From NCBI GenBank assembly GCA_903813345.2, contig CAIIXF020000008.1, positions 3,729,341-3,793,340 of the forward strand: a DNA stretch of 64,000 nucleotides. Direction: 5' to 3'. The first letter of the stretch is position 1. Every line of letters starts with the position of its first letter. This stretch comes from Owenia fusiformis (Eukaryota; Annelida; Polychaeta; Sabellida; Oweniidae). The translations under genes were made by a program, and so were the position numbers. The notes beneath the pieces are model-generated. The model saw nothing but the letters and a program-made list of their open reading frames with translations. It was not told the origin of the DNA and ran no database searches. Positions 10,735-60,748 of the stretch are shown here, one piece after another.

Positions 10735-10990
10735 TTTTGTAACATTTGTCTGTAACATAGTACAGAGTAGAATTAATACATAATAGAGCATGGTTGTAAC
10801 ATACTATAAGTTACCTGTAACACACCATGTAAGTTACATGTAACATAACAAGTTGGTTATTGTCACAGCTAAGAAATGTTACAATATATGAACTGTACTT
10901 CGTCACACACTGTTTGTGACACAATGCAAGTCATCTGTGACACAATGCAAGTCATCTGTGACACACAAAAAGTTGTCAGTAACACAGAAA
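10735..10990. repeat. Degenerate GTAACA/GTGACA repeat tract
   Basis: GTAACA and GTGACA recur every 10-25 bases. One 21-bp unit (CAATGCAAGTCATCTGTGAC plus a base) is directly repeated near 10922-10963. It lies in the inferred 3' UTR. Confidence 0.6.
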
Positions 10991-12797
10991 TCCAGTACAA
11001 TGCAGGGGCCTGCCTACAGTTTACTGGTTGTAAAATGAATTAATACTGTATATTTTACAGATAAATATTAAGGGGCCTACAATACACACTTTGTGGGACC
11101 CGAATTATTAATATATGCTATGATATTCATAGATGATTTGTACTGACCTATAATAAATGTGTATTGAAAATGTGCACTGATTTATCAGTTAAAATGACTA
11201 GTGAATTAAGATCATATGTTTAGAGTTTGAATTCACCAGAGATGTTACATGTAAGTTTCTTCTTTGACTTTCCAGGGTATGGTCAGATTTCAGTAAACAA
11301 ATGATATTTTCCCAATTATGTTTAGGAAAGGAAATATGAATAGGAAAGAAATACAGAGAATAACTGAAATTATCCTATTACACTTGGATGGGTCTAATCT
11401 ATATTCAAAGGTGAGGTTAAGTAAAATGTGACTGCCTTAATTTTGGCATCCTCAGAGCGAATGGCTCCAGACTTCATCTTCTATATTCCTTCCTCCTTGG
11501 AAGGAGGTAGAAGTTCTGGAGGTCTGTGTTCAGAGGATGTAATGTTGGTTGTAAAAATCCAATAATTATAGGAATATATATTGTCCATGTTCAGTATGAG
11601 ATTCCTGGGATATAAATTCAACATGATTATAAAGTAACAGCCTTAAGGGAAGATTGCTGGAAACGGTGGAAACTTTCAGATTAAAAGATTTTAATATTTA
11701 GAGATTCGATTCTGATATCATTAGAGCAAAATGGAAATCCAAAAATGGAACTTAGTATTTGAATTTTCACTGTTTACATTGGAGAAATGTTCCCATATAA
11801 GGGTATACTGTAGTTGAAAATATCTAATGCACTTAGGGAGGTAAGAATTCCTAACTATAAAGCAGAAAGAGAACCCTTTTCAACCATGAATGGTTATAGA
11901 ATGGTAAACGTTAGGTTGTAGTTGAATACTTGCACTTTTACTACACTTTACAATGTCCTTACATTTAAATGGTTCAAACAAATGTTTCTTACATTTAAAG
12001 GGCTTTGTACAAACTCACATTTAAAGGAGTATTTCTATTCTACAATATGCAGATATCTACAATCTCAAATCCTTTGCCAATATATACAAAGTTAAGTTGA
12101 ATAATTACAAGTTTAAATCCATTTACAAGTAAATACAGTATACATTCTGAATAAAATACAGACTTCAGTGTACAAATAATTGCAGTGTCTACATGTTAAA
12201 TTATCATGTATTTTAATTACAGTAAAAGTATGGGAAATATATGTATGAATAACTATAGCTTTTCTTTTTCAAAGTTTCCCAAAGAATATCAATTAAATTA
12301 GTTCATGCACATAAACTATGGTCAAAAGACATTAACATGATTGAAAATGTCACCACCTGGTCACAATTATAAAAATGTAACAGTCATGACAGTATGTTAC
12401 AGATACCAAATGCCATTCACAAAAATAAGGGTTGCTATGACAATATGCCAACACTTCCTGTTAGTGACACAATAAAGTTTACTCATGGCAGATCATAAAA
12501 ATGTTTATCTTATTTGTCAAATTAAACCCATATTTGAGGCCAAAGAGTAGGGTGAATTTTTGTTGAATTATAGTGGTATCTATGGATATCTAATTCTGAT
12601 TTTGTTTTCATTTGAATTTACCTTATTCCTCACCAAATTATCCTAAAACCAAGTGAATAATTATCAAAAAAATCTACCATTATAAACCTCCATCGGAATA
12701 TATTTGAAACGGCCCTAATTGTAATTGATATAAGTATGATCATATATGGTGTTTTCAAGAAGAATTAATGGGACACTTTCATGGATGTATTACTGAG

Positions 12798-12839
12798 TAT
12801 TTACAGTTCAAATATTTACAAATAGTAGAAATATTTACA
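12798..12839 (-). promoter_or_regulatory. Three Pumilio response elements
   Basis: TATTTACA occurs at 12798, 12813 and 12832; on the transcript strand each is UGUAAAUA, matching the Pumilio/PUF consensus UGUANAUA. Three perfect sites within 42 nt lie about 600 nt after the stop in the inferred 3' UTR. Confidence 0.5.
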
Positions 12840-13436
12840 TTTTTGTATTGTTAAAGTATTGCCAGATTCAGATGAGAGAATAAAATATACATGGTGGGTA
12901 AATACCTCAAATCTGTACATTCATCTGCATAAGTTATAGACACTAACATGATTCTTGCAAAATCTGGATGCATTTTCTGAATTTCTTGAAATAGCAAAAA
13001 ATGAGTTGCTGATTAAAATTAAAATAAATTGACTCCGGGGTAGTATATGATAAATATCCTAAAGATATGCAATTTTTATGCTTCAGTAAATCAATATATC
13101 TATCCTCACAAATTAATGAAGTAATAATTAAAGATTGCTTCTCTGCAACTTTCACGTTCAAATGTTGAGATATACCAGCCAATCAGATTCATATCTATGC
13201 ATTTCATATGTAGATATATTTGCAGTTCCATTGTATAATCCATGATAAATCCCTGGCCATATCCAGCGTTCCTTTAACAAACTGCAAATTGAATTCCTAT
13301 TTTCTATTCCTACATCTTGACTAGTGAAAATATTGGACATAATTATCTTAAAAAGTCACTCATATTGGGTTTTTATATTAATAATCATATTCGCATATTT
13401 GCATTTTATTGAATGGTATACTGCAGAAATAATTTC

Positions 13437-50950
<37,514 letters not shown>

Positions 50951-51536
50951 CTACAAATAAATCATACTCAAAATAAACATATTTTGAAGAATTAAAATAA
51001 TTACAAATGGTTCAATCATAAAGTCATAAAATCTATAACTGTTCAATTCATAAAAAACTATCTGCATTATCTATTTGTCAGATTCTGGTTATGAAAATAT
51101 AAGGATTTATTATCTAGTGGTTGGGTCATGATTTCAATTGAAAATGAATTGAATTAAATTGAATTGAATGTCAGTGAAATGATACATGGTAATTTATTGT
51201 CAGTGAGAGAACTTTCAGAAAATTGAGAATGTTGAATCTTTGCAATACAAAACTCATGGACATGTTTTGAAATTATCATATAATGTTTCATTATAAAGAG
51301 CTGGCAGGTTTATTATATAGAATGCCGAGCATATATGTTCTAATAACAGAATAAAACATTACTGAATAACTGAATTATTATAGTATACTATCTACTTCTA
51401 TTCTAGGGGAATTATTTTATAACTACAAATAAAATAATTCTCTATATAAGTATCTTGATAAATAACTTAAAGTAACAAAAATTAATAAAAAGAATTTGCT
51501 TAAGATAATAAAAAACTATGATAAAGTACTATAAAA
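50951..51536. other. Nothing recognised upstream of first PLC beta exon found
   Basis: AT-rich sequence, presumed PLC beta intron. No candidate for the N-terminal PH exon was seen here or further right. Confidence 0.4.
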
Positions 51537-52190
51537 TGCAGTCAAAAAGATCAAGTGAAAATGCAGTCAAATAGATCAATTGTAAATACAGTCAAATAGA
51601 TCAATTGAAAAATGCAGTCAAAAAGATCAATTGAAAATGCAGCCTAATAGATCAATTGAAAATACAGTCTAATAGATCAATTGAAAATGCAGCCAAATAG
51701 ATCAATTGAAAATGCAGTCAAAAAGATCAAATGAAGATGTAGTCAAATAGATCAATTGGAAATGCAGTCAAATAGATCAATTGAAAATGCAGTCAAATAG
51801 ATCAATTGAAAATGCAGTCAAATAGATCAATTGAAAATGCAGTCAAATAGATCAATTGAAAATGTAGTCAAAAAGATAAATTGAAAAAGGCAGTCAAATA
51901 AATCAATTGAAAATGCAGTCAAATAGATCAATTGAAAATGTAGTCAAATAGATCAATTGAAAATACAGTCAAATAGATCAATTGAAAATGCAGTCAAATA
52001 GATCAATTGAAAATACAGTCAAATAGATCAATTGAAAATGCAGTCAAATAGATCAATTGAAAATGCAATCAAATAGATCAATTGAAAATGTAGTCAAATA
52101 GATCAATTGAAAATGCAGTCAAATAGATCAATTGAAAATTTATTCAAATAAATCCATTGAAAATACAGTCAAATAGATAAATGAAAATGC
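51537..52190. repeat. 25-bp tandem array, about 26 copies
   Basis: The unit is GCAGTCAAATAGATCAATTG then AAAAT; the core TCAATTGA is self-complementary. Copies near the centre are almost identical, edges more diverged. Confidence 0.95.
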
Positions 52191-52446
52191 ACTTCTATAT
52201 AAAAATTGTCTTGAATATAAAAAGCATGGATACAATCAAAAATTCCAAAAGCTCAAAATGAAAATGAATATCGAAAAAATGAAAACGAAATTAGAGAGCA
52301 ATCGACCCAGAGAGAGGCAACTTCAAAATACACGTACATGTTTTATTATAATTTAGCTATATTTTCACCCTATTCTTCACTCATTCCAAGTTTCAAAAAG
52401 ACTAATAAAATGAAATAAGATAATAAATATTAAAATCTATCTATTA

Positions 52447-52788
52447 CCGTAATCGCCGTAATAAGGGCCCACCCCTAATAAGCGGCCATCCCGCTTCACA
52501 GAGATCAAGAAATATCGAGGAATGACCAAGTATTAACAAATATATCAGAAAAAAATCTCCAAAGAAATATAGTGGGCGATAATAGAGTACTTACACTAAA
52601 ATGCAGAAAACATGACGCATTTTGTAATTCCATGCATCCTCCCGATAAATATCTATCAGTAGGTGCCTACCATACATGAAATTCCCCAGGATTTTTGACT
52701 TCTCTCATATATGGGCGCTCTTTGTAATGGGTTACAATGGGAATTTCAATTTCAAAAGCACCCTGGGCGCTTTTTACGGCGAATACGG
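52447..52788. mobile_element. 342-bp TIR element, TACCGTATTC family
   Basis: The ends CCGTAATCGCCGTAATAAGG and GGCGAATACGG are flanked by TA. The body is the reverse complement of part of the 44660 copy. Confidence 0.8.
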
Positions 52789-53339
52789 TACATGTAAAAA
52801 AATCCTTAAAAGTCCATTACATAATATAGATAAAAACCAAGTATTGGGTGATAGCATGCTATGTTGATAGAATTCCTATGACCTCTAAATAGCTAAAAAG
52901 CTATTCTAATCTGCTGCTAAAAGAAATTAAAAATCAAAACTTCTCTTAAAAGGTCTTTTCACAAATTATTTCAAAATTTTAAACAGAAAAGACCATTTAA
53001 GTAAGAAATCCCTTCAAACCATAAGGAAATACTACATGCAGCTAGTGTTAATCTGGCAACTAAGTGCTAAAAAGCAGCTTTGTGTTGTCAGTATACATAC
53101 CCCCTGTTATAACAATAGAAAAAACACATAATTAGAGTTATGACATCACAAAGGGCCTCTATAACAAAATATCACAGTAAATATACTGTATGCAGCATCA
53201 TTTTGAATTCATATCGCAATTATAAGTAAATGTTTGAATTACTCAAATTACATATTTTGAGTACAAGCCTAAATAATATAAAATATATTTTGAATACATG
53301 ATTCAAATATCAGATATTTCATGTTTTGAGAAAGGCCTA

Positions 53340-53525
53340 CACAGGTAAATTACATCGGACCCTATACAAGCCAGTACGGAGTACAGGCCTCAAAAACAAC
53401 AATTACAAGCATCCTACGAGCCTCGAATATGAGCTCTTTACGAGCCCGTACAAGTCATGCTCCTTTTTGCCCATAATGAGTCGTAATTCTCGAGGCTCGT
53501 ATTGGCCCGATGTAATTTGCCTGTG
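53340..53525. mobile_element. 186-bp TIR element
   Basis: CACAGGTAAATTACATCGGA pairs with TCGGGCC-side ATGTAATTTGCCTGTG. Inner CTCGAGGCTCGTA-like blocks are also inverted. Confidence 0.7.
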
Positions 53526-55680
53526 AAAAATAATCAAACAATATTTCAATACTGCATGGATAAACAACTCAAACTTTGTAATTTGAATTCAAAGGCCCAA
53601 TACTCAAACTACATTTTTATACTCAAACTCCCATCATTTAATTGTTGACAAAGTTGTGATAGCATGTGAAAGAGGCTCTAATACATGTAACACATTGTTA
53701 AATAATTGTATGACAAATTTAGTTCTTCCACATATACTTGTATATTTGTATACAGGGTTGACAAATTATTCTATGCAATAGATATATTCAGAATAACCTT
53801 TTCATTTGTCAAGCAATTTATCCCTCAACAACTTGTATGTGGATAAATCTTGTTTGCATAGTACTATGTAATTATTGAAAGATTAATGTCTAGGAATATA
53901 CTTTTGGAAATAAAAATAGTAAACAAGACTTTAGTTAGTTCATTCTGAATCTTGCTTGTTATTTTTCATTCCATAACGTTCTGAATTTCTAGCTTCAAGA
54001 TTTTGCATTCGATGTGTAGTGTCTGTATTGTATTCTTTAATGTAAATCGTCTGTATTGTATTGTTGTATTCTTCAACATATATCATCTGAATCATATTCT
54101 TCAACATTATTATCTGTATCATGATCTTCATTGGATATTGTCTGTATCATATTCTTCATTGGATATTGTCTGTATTGTATTCTTCAAACTATATTGCCTG
54201 TGCTGTATTATTCAATTGATTGTCTTTATCATGTACTTCAATGCATAAAATATCTGAAAGTATATGAAAGTTACGCAAGCATTCACTGATGAAGGCCGGG
54301 ATGAGGAATGAGTATGAGACAAAAAATTAGGAAAGTTCAGATCTATGACTAGTTGAAAAAGGATCCGATTCCTTTTCTTCACCTGGATTTGTTCTTATTC
54401 CAAAACAAGGCATAAACATGCAAAATTTCACCACCTGCCATTTGTTACAGATGTGAAACACTGAACATCAAGCACCAGACACCAACCATCGATCGCCAAA
54501 CACCATCCACAAAAGGTTATAGACCATAAAAAATATGTCACTACTTGTATTGTGGAGGTTCTTATGAATCATTACTTTCTTTAATAAGTAAATATTTTTC
54601 TGTAAATTAGAATTTGCTTTAAGATGATAACCTCTAATCAGACCATACAATATGCTTGGCCTTGAACATGGATAAATGACAGCTTGTATTATTAGAAAAT
54701 CAAATATTGCAAGTTGTATATAATGAAGACAGGATGACCTTAAGAAGTCTGGATGCAGACTAAATGTAATATTGAATTTAAATCCAGGCATTTCTGTCTG
54801 CAGATTCATTTATGGATGAGTCATTGAGCAATCTCTCATTTTTTATTTTTTATAGTACTAACATCTGTATTAATTGGTCAAATTAAAAAAAGTAAACAAT
54901 AATCGGAAATTTTCCCCAGGAAATTAGATATCGTTCAGTGCGTAAGACTTTCTTGCTATTTCAGCCGGCCCTGGTCATTAACAGGGGTAATAATACTAAT
55001 AGCATCATTACTGTGGGTTCAGCCCTCGGTCCAATATTTCACTATATTGCCCTTCGAAATGGTGTTATTGTTCTATTATTCATCATCGACTGAACACAAT
55101 TGAACACAACTGAACACAAATACACAATTTATATCTCCTCATAGCTGCTCCTTAAAATAATTTTCAGAAAACATAAAATACATTCCTAGGTTGATATGTG
55201 GGATGAACTTATCGTAAACACATTCACTTATATTATAAGCTTGTTCAATGCAAAGCCTATGGTAATATGGACAATTAAATGTTATAGTCTCTGCTGATTT
55301 ATTGTATATTTATGCATTGAAGACAATACATAATCCAGGTGAAAACATAACACAAATCTTCTTATATTGCTCTAGATTGATGTCTTATTGATGGACTAGA
55401 TTTCAAGTCATTAAGTGAATATACACATGTGGATCACAAATTCAAATTTGTCTGAATGTTGATTCTGTAATTTTTGATTCATGAAAAATTAAATGTAAAT
55501 GTGGATTTTAGTCGTCTTATGGTAAAACATTATCACACGGACAGATTGGAGAGGATATACCTATCTAAGTAAGGAGATACTTGAGGTAAATAAGGGTGAG
55601 GTGGAATTTAGCAGAGGGACTTCTCCTTTAGGAGACAATGGGATATAGTTCACGTGGCTAATTAATTGTGGCATTACATG
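53526..55680. other. No gene recognised
   Basis: AT-rich. It holds a degenerate TCTGTATTGTATTCTTCAA repeat (54020-54245) and a short VNTR-family copy (54405); otherwise nothing seen. Confidence 0.5.
54405..54557. mobile_element. Short copy of the VNTR-bearing element
   Basis: ACAAGGCATAAACATGCAAA at the left, then CACCACCTGCC, CACCAGACACCAACCATCG and AAATATGTCACTAC, as in the family. Confidence 0.55.
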
Positions 55681-55689
55681 GCCCTTCCT

Positions 55690-55960
55690 AAACCAACCAA
55701 CAAACAAACCAATCAATCAACCAATCAATCAAACAAACAACCAACCAATCAAACAATTGATCAAACAAACAACCAACCAATCAAACAATTGATCAACTAA
55801 CCAGTAAATGAACCAACAAACCAACCAACCATTCGGCCAACCAATCAATGAACCAACCAATCAACCATCATCCTACCAACCAACCAACCATCCAACCAAT
55901 CAATCAATCCCCTAATCAAGCAACCAACAAATACCAATCAGCAAACCAACCAACTGATGC
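55690..55960. repeat. CCAA/CAAT simple-repeat tract
   Basis: Interrupted (CCAA)n, (CAAT)n and (CAAA)n on the + strand, continuous for about 270 bp. Confidence 0.9.
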
Positions 55961-55982
55961 TTAAACAAAGGGAATACATGAC

Positions 55983-56220
55983 TAATGACACAACTGATGA
56001 AGTCCCAAACAGACACAAGACACTGAGGACTGATGACACAACTGATGAAGCCCCAAACAGACACAAGACACTGAGGACTGATGACACAACTGATGAAGCC
56101 CCAAATAGACACAAGACACTGTGACTGATGACACAACTGATGAAGCCCCAAATAGACACAAGACACTGAGGACTGATGACACAACTGATGAAGCCCCAAA
56201 TAGACACAAGACACTGAGCA
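55983..56220. repeat. 48-bp tandem repeat, 5 copies
   Basis: CAACTGATGAAG recurs at 55991, 56039, 56087, 56134 and 56182 (spacing 48, 48, 47, 48). Long open frames on the - strand are repeat artefacts. Confidence 0.92.
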
Positions 56221-56616
56221 GATGGGATATTCTGGCAAGAGATTGTAGTGTTGCACAATTCCCAAGTTGAAACCATAATAAAATAGAACTCATTAACAGA
56301 ACATTGCAAAGAAATTCATATAATGTTTAACTGGTGGAGCCAGGTGATATAACGATATACCTGTAATATATATATTGATAAATGCTGAATCGAGATGATA
56401 TTAGGGTGAAATAAAGCAAGGTTTTATGTTATAATCACTGTAATGGCGGTATGAGATGCAACACATGGTGCTTATAACAAAATAGGAATATAATGCAATT
56501 TTCCAATAAATCTTATTCTGACCTCTTTTGGTAAATCAAGGAATCTAGGCTATGTTGACTAAATTTATGATGGTGTATTTTGCAGATAACATTTGCTGGA
56601 ATTACACCAGAAAAAA

Positions 56617-56681
56617 CACTAAAAGCGCTTTAGTGGAAAGCGCTTTAGTGAAAAGCGCTTTAGTGGAAAGCGCTTTACAAA
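56617..56681. repeat. Four tandem AAAGCGCTTT palindromes
   Basis: AAAGCGCTTTAGTG(G/A) recurs with about 16-bp spacing; the 10-mer is self-complementary, so each unit is a perfect dyad. Confidence 0.85.
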
Positions 56682-57098
56682 ATCACCATGCTGATTACAC
56701 CAACATTTCTAAAGTGACTTAGGAATTTTTTTGGGAATTACACCTATCATTTCTAAAACACGTAACTATTGACTCCATTGTGTCTGTCACTTGTTTCCAA
56801 GGATAGAAAGCAATTCCGAATAGAATGAAGAAAATTTCAGGCTGAATATGGAAGACATTTCAGGTCAGGTATTATAACAGAGGTAACTAACACTTTGGTC
56901 ATTATTTCTCATTCTGGTTTTCTTGGAATCCTAAATCGTGATTGTATCAAAACTCACACCTGGATCTTGTTGTTCTGTGTTCAGAGGACATCTAGAAGAT
57001 TAACTTGGAATTTTATGACCTTGTGTGCATTCATGCTGACACAATGCACTAAAAGCTAGACTCTTAAGTCATTGCACCCTGCCTATCCAAGGTGACTA

Positions 57099-57367
57099 TC
57101 CAGGCCCCGTATATCGCGATTAGGTTCCCGCTTACAGCACGAGCAATGAGCTCATGTTAGAATCAGGGCCTCGAGAGATATGATAAAATATAGTTATAAT
57201 TGAAGAATGTCGTTGCCCTGCAATTGAAATAGCCATTGTACTATGAAATAAAGTTGTACTGAGTTTCACTTAGTAATGTTTCATAGAAACATTTATATTT
57301 CAATTTTATTATATGTCTCGAGGCCCCGAACATGAGCTCGTTGCTCGCGATATCAGCGGGGCCTGGA
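57099..57367. mobile_element. 269-bp MITE with TA duplication
   Basis: TCCAGGCCCCG and CGGGGCCTGGA ends, arms of about 70 bp containing GAGCAATGAGCTCATGTT and its partner, flanked by TA. Confidence 0.85.
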
Positions 57368-58383
57368 TAGGACCATGCTATCTAAAGGTACAATGAATCA
57401 GGAATTGAAGAAATTGTTTTCAAGCATAGTGGGTACTTAACTAAAGGCATCACATGAACCTTACCTGAATCAATCAACCAAACAACCAATCAAGTAATTC
57501 TCTAATATAAAGCAAAAGGGATCAAATTTTTAGTCATACCTTCGATCCACATGGAATCATTTCATTTTTGAGAGGATAACAGTAAAAAGAATTCTTCATT
57601 CAGCTCTCGACTACTCCATCTACCTTGAAATGTAGACTGACTGATATATTGTTAAGAATAATATATCATAGAGAATATAACATTGAAGTAGTTTATTGTT
57701 AGAATAATATATTGTAGAGAAAAATATAATGTTGAGAAAAATATATTGTAGAGAATAATATAATGTTGAGAATAATAAATTTAGAGAATAATGTGATGTT
57801 GAAAATAAGTAATTGCCCAGAATTCATTCTGCTTGAACAGATCCAGAAACAAAGGAGACCCTTGAGTTCAATTATGTTAATGCTCAACGTCACTGGATTG
57901 TTCCAGAATAAAGTAAAACAAAAATGAATTCCCAAAGAATACAGTGACAAGACATGTAGTTCACACTCAAGATTATACAGAAATGGCATAAAATCAGATG
58001 CCTCAGACGAGTTTAAAGGGAAAATGTTTGATAAGTGTAGCATCAGCATAGGCAATGCATTATGCATTGGCTGGGAATTCAGTTTGCAAATATGGCCTTT
58101 AATAGCACCAATTCAATTTACAGGTACATCTGCTAATGATTCCTAATATGGTGTTCCTGATAGCTCCATTATGCAACTTGTAACGTGTTAAGTGTTCAAT
58201 CTAACCCAACCTTACTTTCAAATTCTATCATGCACAATCTTTCTCTTGTATAAAATACAGTCTAGTTAATTTTCCCTTATATAAAACACAGTATATCTGC
58301 TTTATTTTTTCTTTGCATAAAATATAAGTATACTAAAATATAGTCACTTCCTATTTTGGCATAAAGTGTGACCAACGTAAAAT

Positions 58384-59119
58384 CATGACTGACCACAGCT
58401 ATATCACGAAGTATGACCACTGCCAAATCATGATTGGCCATAACTATATCATGAAGTATGACCACTGCCAAATCATGATTGGCCATAGCTATATCACGAA
58501 GTATGACCACTGCCAAATCATGATTGGCTATAGCTATATCACGAAGTATGACCACTGCCAAATCATGATTGGCCAAAGCTATATCACGAAGTATGACCAC
58601 TGCCAAATCATGATTGGCCATAGCTATATCACGAAGTATGACCACTGCCAAATCATGATTGGCCATAGCTATATCACGAAGTATGACCACTGCCAAATCA
58701 TGATTGGCCATAGCTATATCACGAAGTATGACCACTGCCAAATCATGATTGGCCATAGCTATATCACGAAGTATGACCACTGCCAAATCATGATTGGCCA
58801 TAGCTATATCACGAAGTATGACCACTGCCAAATCATGATTGGCCATAGCTATATCACGAAGTATGACCACTGCCAAATCATGATTGGCCATAGCTATATC
58901 ACGAAGTGTGACCACTGCCAAATCATGATTGGCCATAGCTATATCACGAAGTATGACCACTGCCAAATCATGATTGGCCATAACTATATCATGAAGTGTG
59001 ACCAACGTAAATCATGACTGACCATAACTATATCATGAAATATGATCAATGTAAAAACCATGACTGACCATTGCTATATCATGAAGATTGACCACCACTG
59101 CAAAATCATGATTGGCCAT
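58384..59119. repeat. 45-bp satellite, left block (about 16 copies)
   Basis: The unit is CATAGCTATATCACGAAGTA followed by TGACCACTGCCAAATCATGA and TTGGC, mostly identical in the middle. Because 45 is a multiple of 3 and neither strand holds a stop, frames of over 200 codons arise on both strands. Confidence 0.97.
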
Positions 59120-60050
59120 CCCAGCCCATTGCCAGGTATGGTCAGTATATACTGACAGGTATACTTTCAGTCTATACTGACAGGTCAACTTTTAGTCTAG
59201 TTTCAGTATATGTCCCATGTTAAAATTCCATTGACAGGTATGTTTCAATTATGGTAATTAGACTTACCAGTATTGTTTCAGTATACTTTCAGTATAAACC
59301 AATGGGTATACATTGGTATACTTTCAGTATATACATACCAGTATGGTTTCAGTATAATTTCAGTATATACCAATGGGCATACATTCAGTATATATGTATA
59401 GGTATACTTTCAGTATGGTATCAGTATATACCTATAGGTCAACATTTAGTCTATACTGACAGTCTTAACATGTCAGTCTGTAGACTGATATGGATGAATA
59501 TTACTGTACCAATGAGATACCTTAAATTTTAAATCATTCTGCAGATGAGAAAAATTAGTACATGTAATTTGGATAGCATTACATTATCTAATTAATTAGA
59601 TGCAGGATTATGAAGACTTCTAAAAGACATACCACAAATAAATTAATATTCTTATATTAACTATATTCAAGTTTTATTCATGATGTATTTTTGATGCAAA
59701 GTTTTAATTTTCAAATTTTAACTGTATTTCTTTTTTAAATTTTACTATGACTGTATCTTTCATATCTTTCTCTCATTTTTTGTGTTTTCAATGTATAAAA
59801 CATTCAATGTAATTATGAGCAGGAATGCTCCCCTGCCACCTAGTCTGGTAGGACAGGTTGTGGAAACAAATGGTCATAAAATAGAACTTACATATGAATA
59901 ATTGTTGACTTATAGTTTTATCATGAATTTTGCATTTGCCATTTATATTATAAAATGATAAAGTAAAACTGGTATACGTTCAGTCTAATCATTATTTATC
60001 AGAGTTTATTTGGTATTTGGTAGACTGACTATACCTGGCAATAGGCTGGG
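59120..60050. mobile_element. 931-bp TIR element inserted in the 45-bp satellite
   Basis: CCCAGCCCATTGCCAGGTAT and ATACCTGGCAATAGGCTGGG are inverted ends of about 26 bp, flanked by AT on both sides. Removing the element with one AT restores a satellite unit. CAGTATA/CTGACAGGTATAC subrepeats fill 59140-59470. No transposase seen. Confidence 0.8.
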
Positions 60051-60748
60051 ATAGCTATATTACGAAGTATGACCACTGCCAAATCATGACTGACCATATA
60101 TAGCTATATCACGAAGTATGACCACTGCCAAATCATGATTGGCTATAGCTATATCACGAAGTATGACCACTGCCAAATCATGATTGGCCATAGCTATATC
60201 ACGAAGTATGACCACTGCCAAATCATGATTGGCCATAGCTATATCACGAAGTATGACCACTGCCAAATCATGATTGGCCATAGCTATATCACGAAGTATG
60301 ACCACTGCCAAATCATGATTGGCCATAGCTATATCACGAAGTATGACCACTGCCAAATCATGACTGACCATATATAGCTATATCACGAAGTATGACCACT
60401 GCCAAATCATGATTGACCATAGCTATATCACGAAGTATGACCACTGCCAAATCATGATTGGCCATAGCTATATCACGAAGTATGACCACTGCCAAATCAT
60501 GACTGACCATATATAGCTATATCACGAAGTATGACCACTGCCAAATCATGATTGGCCATAGCTATATCACGAAGTATGACCACTGCCAAATCATGACTGA
60601 CCATATATAGCTATATCACGAAGTATGACCACTGCCAAATCATGACTGACCATATATAGCTATATCACAATGTATGACCACTGCCAAATCATGATTGGCC
60701 ACAGCTATATCACGAAGTATGACCACTGCCAAATCATGATTGGCCATT
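60051..60748. repeat. 45-bp satellite, right block (about 15 copies)
   Basis: Same unit as the left block, but several copies carry GACTGACCATATATAGC in place of GATTGGCCATAGC, changing the length to 47-48 bp and breaking the frame. It looks older or less homogenised than the left block. Confidence 0.95.

Larger units (their letters stand above)
9785..13436 (-). other. PLCB: Inferred long 3' UTR of the PLC beta gene
   Basis: AT-rich, non-coding on both strands and largely free of the transposons seen elsewhere. It runs from the stop codon to a candidate AATAAA at 9803-9808. It contains three Pumilio-type sites, a degenerate GTNACA-rich tract and a GGTAACCAT-rich stretch. The extent is inferred from the poly(A) signal and the lack of any other gene. 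Confidence 0.5.

Noticed and set aside
51537..52190. CRISPR-like array
   Set aside because: Head-to-tail repeats without unique spacers, in animal DNA.
55912..56309. Overlapping - strand frames with repeated Cys/Leu-rich units
   Set aside because: A 48-bp tandem repeat open in three frames at once.
58277..59017. Frames of 242 (-) and 210 (+) codons that look like repetitive proteins
   Set aside because: They arise from a 45-bp stop-free satellite read on both strands; no start context, splice sites or non-repeat domain.
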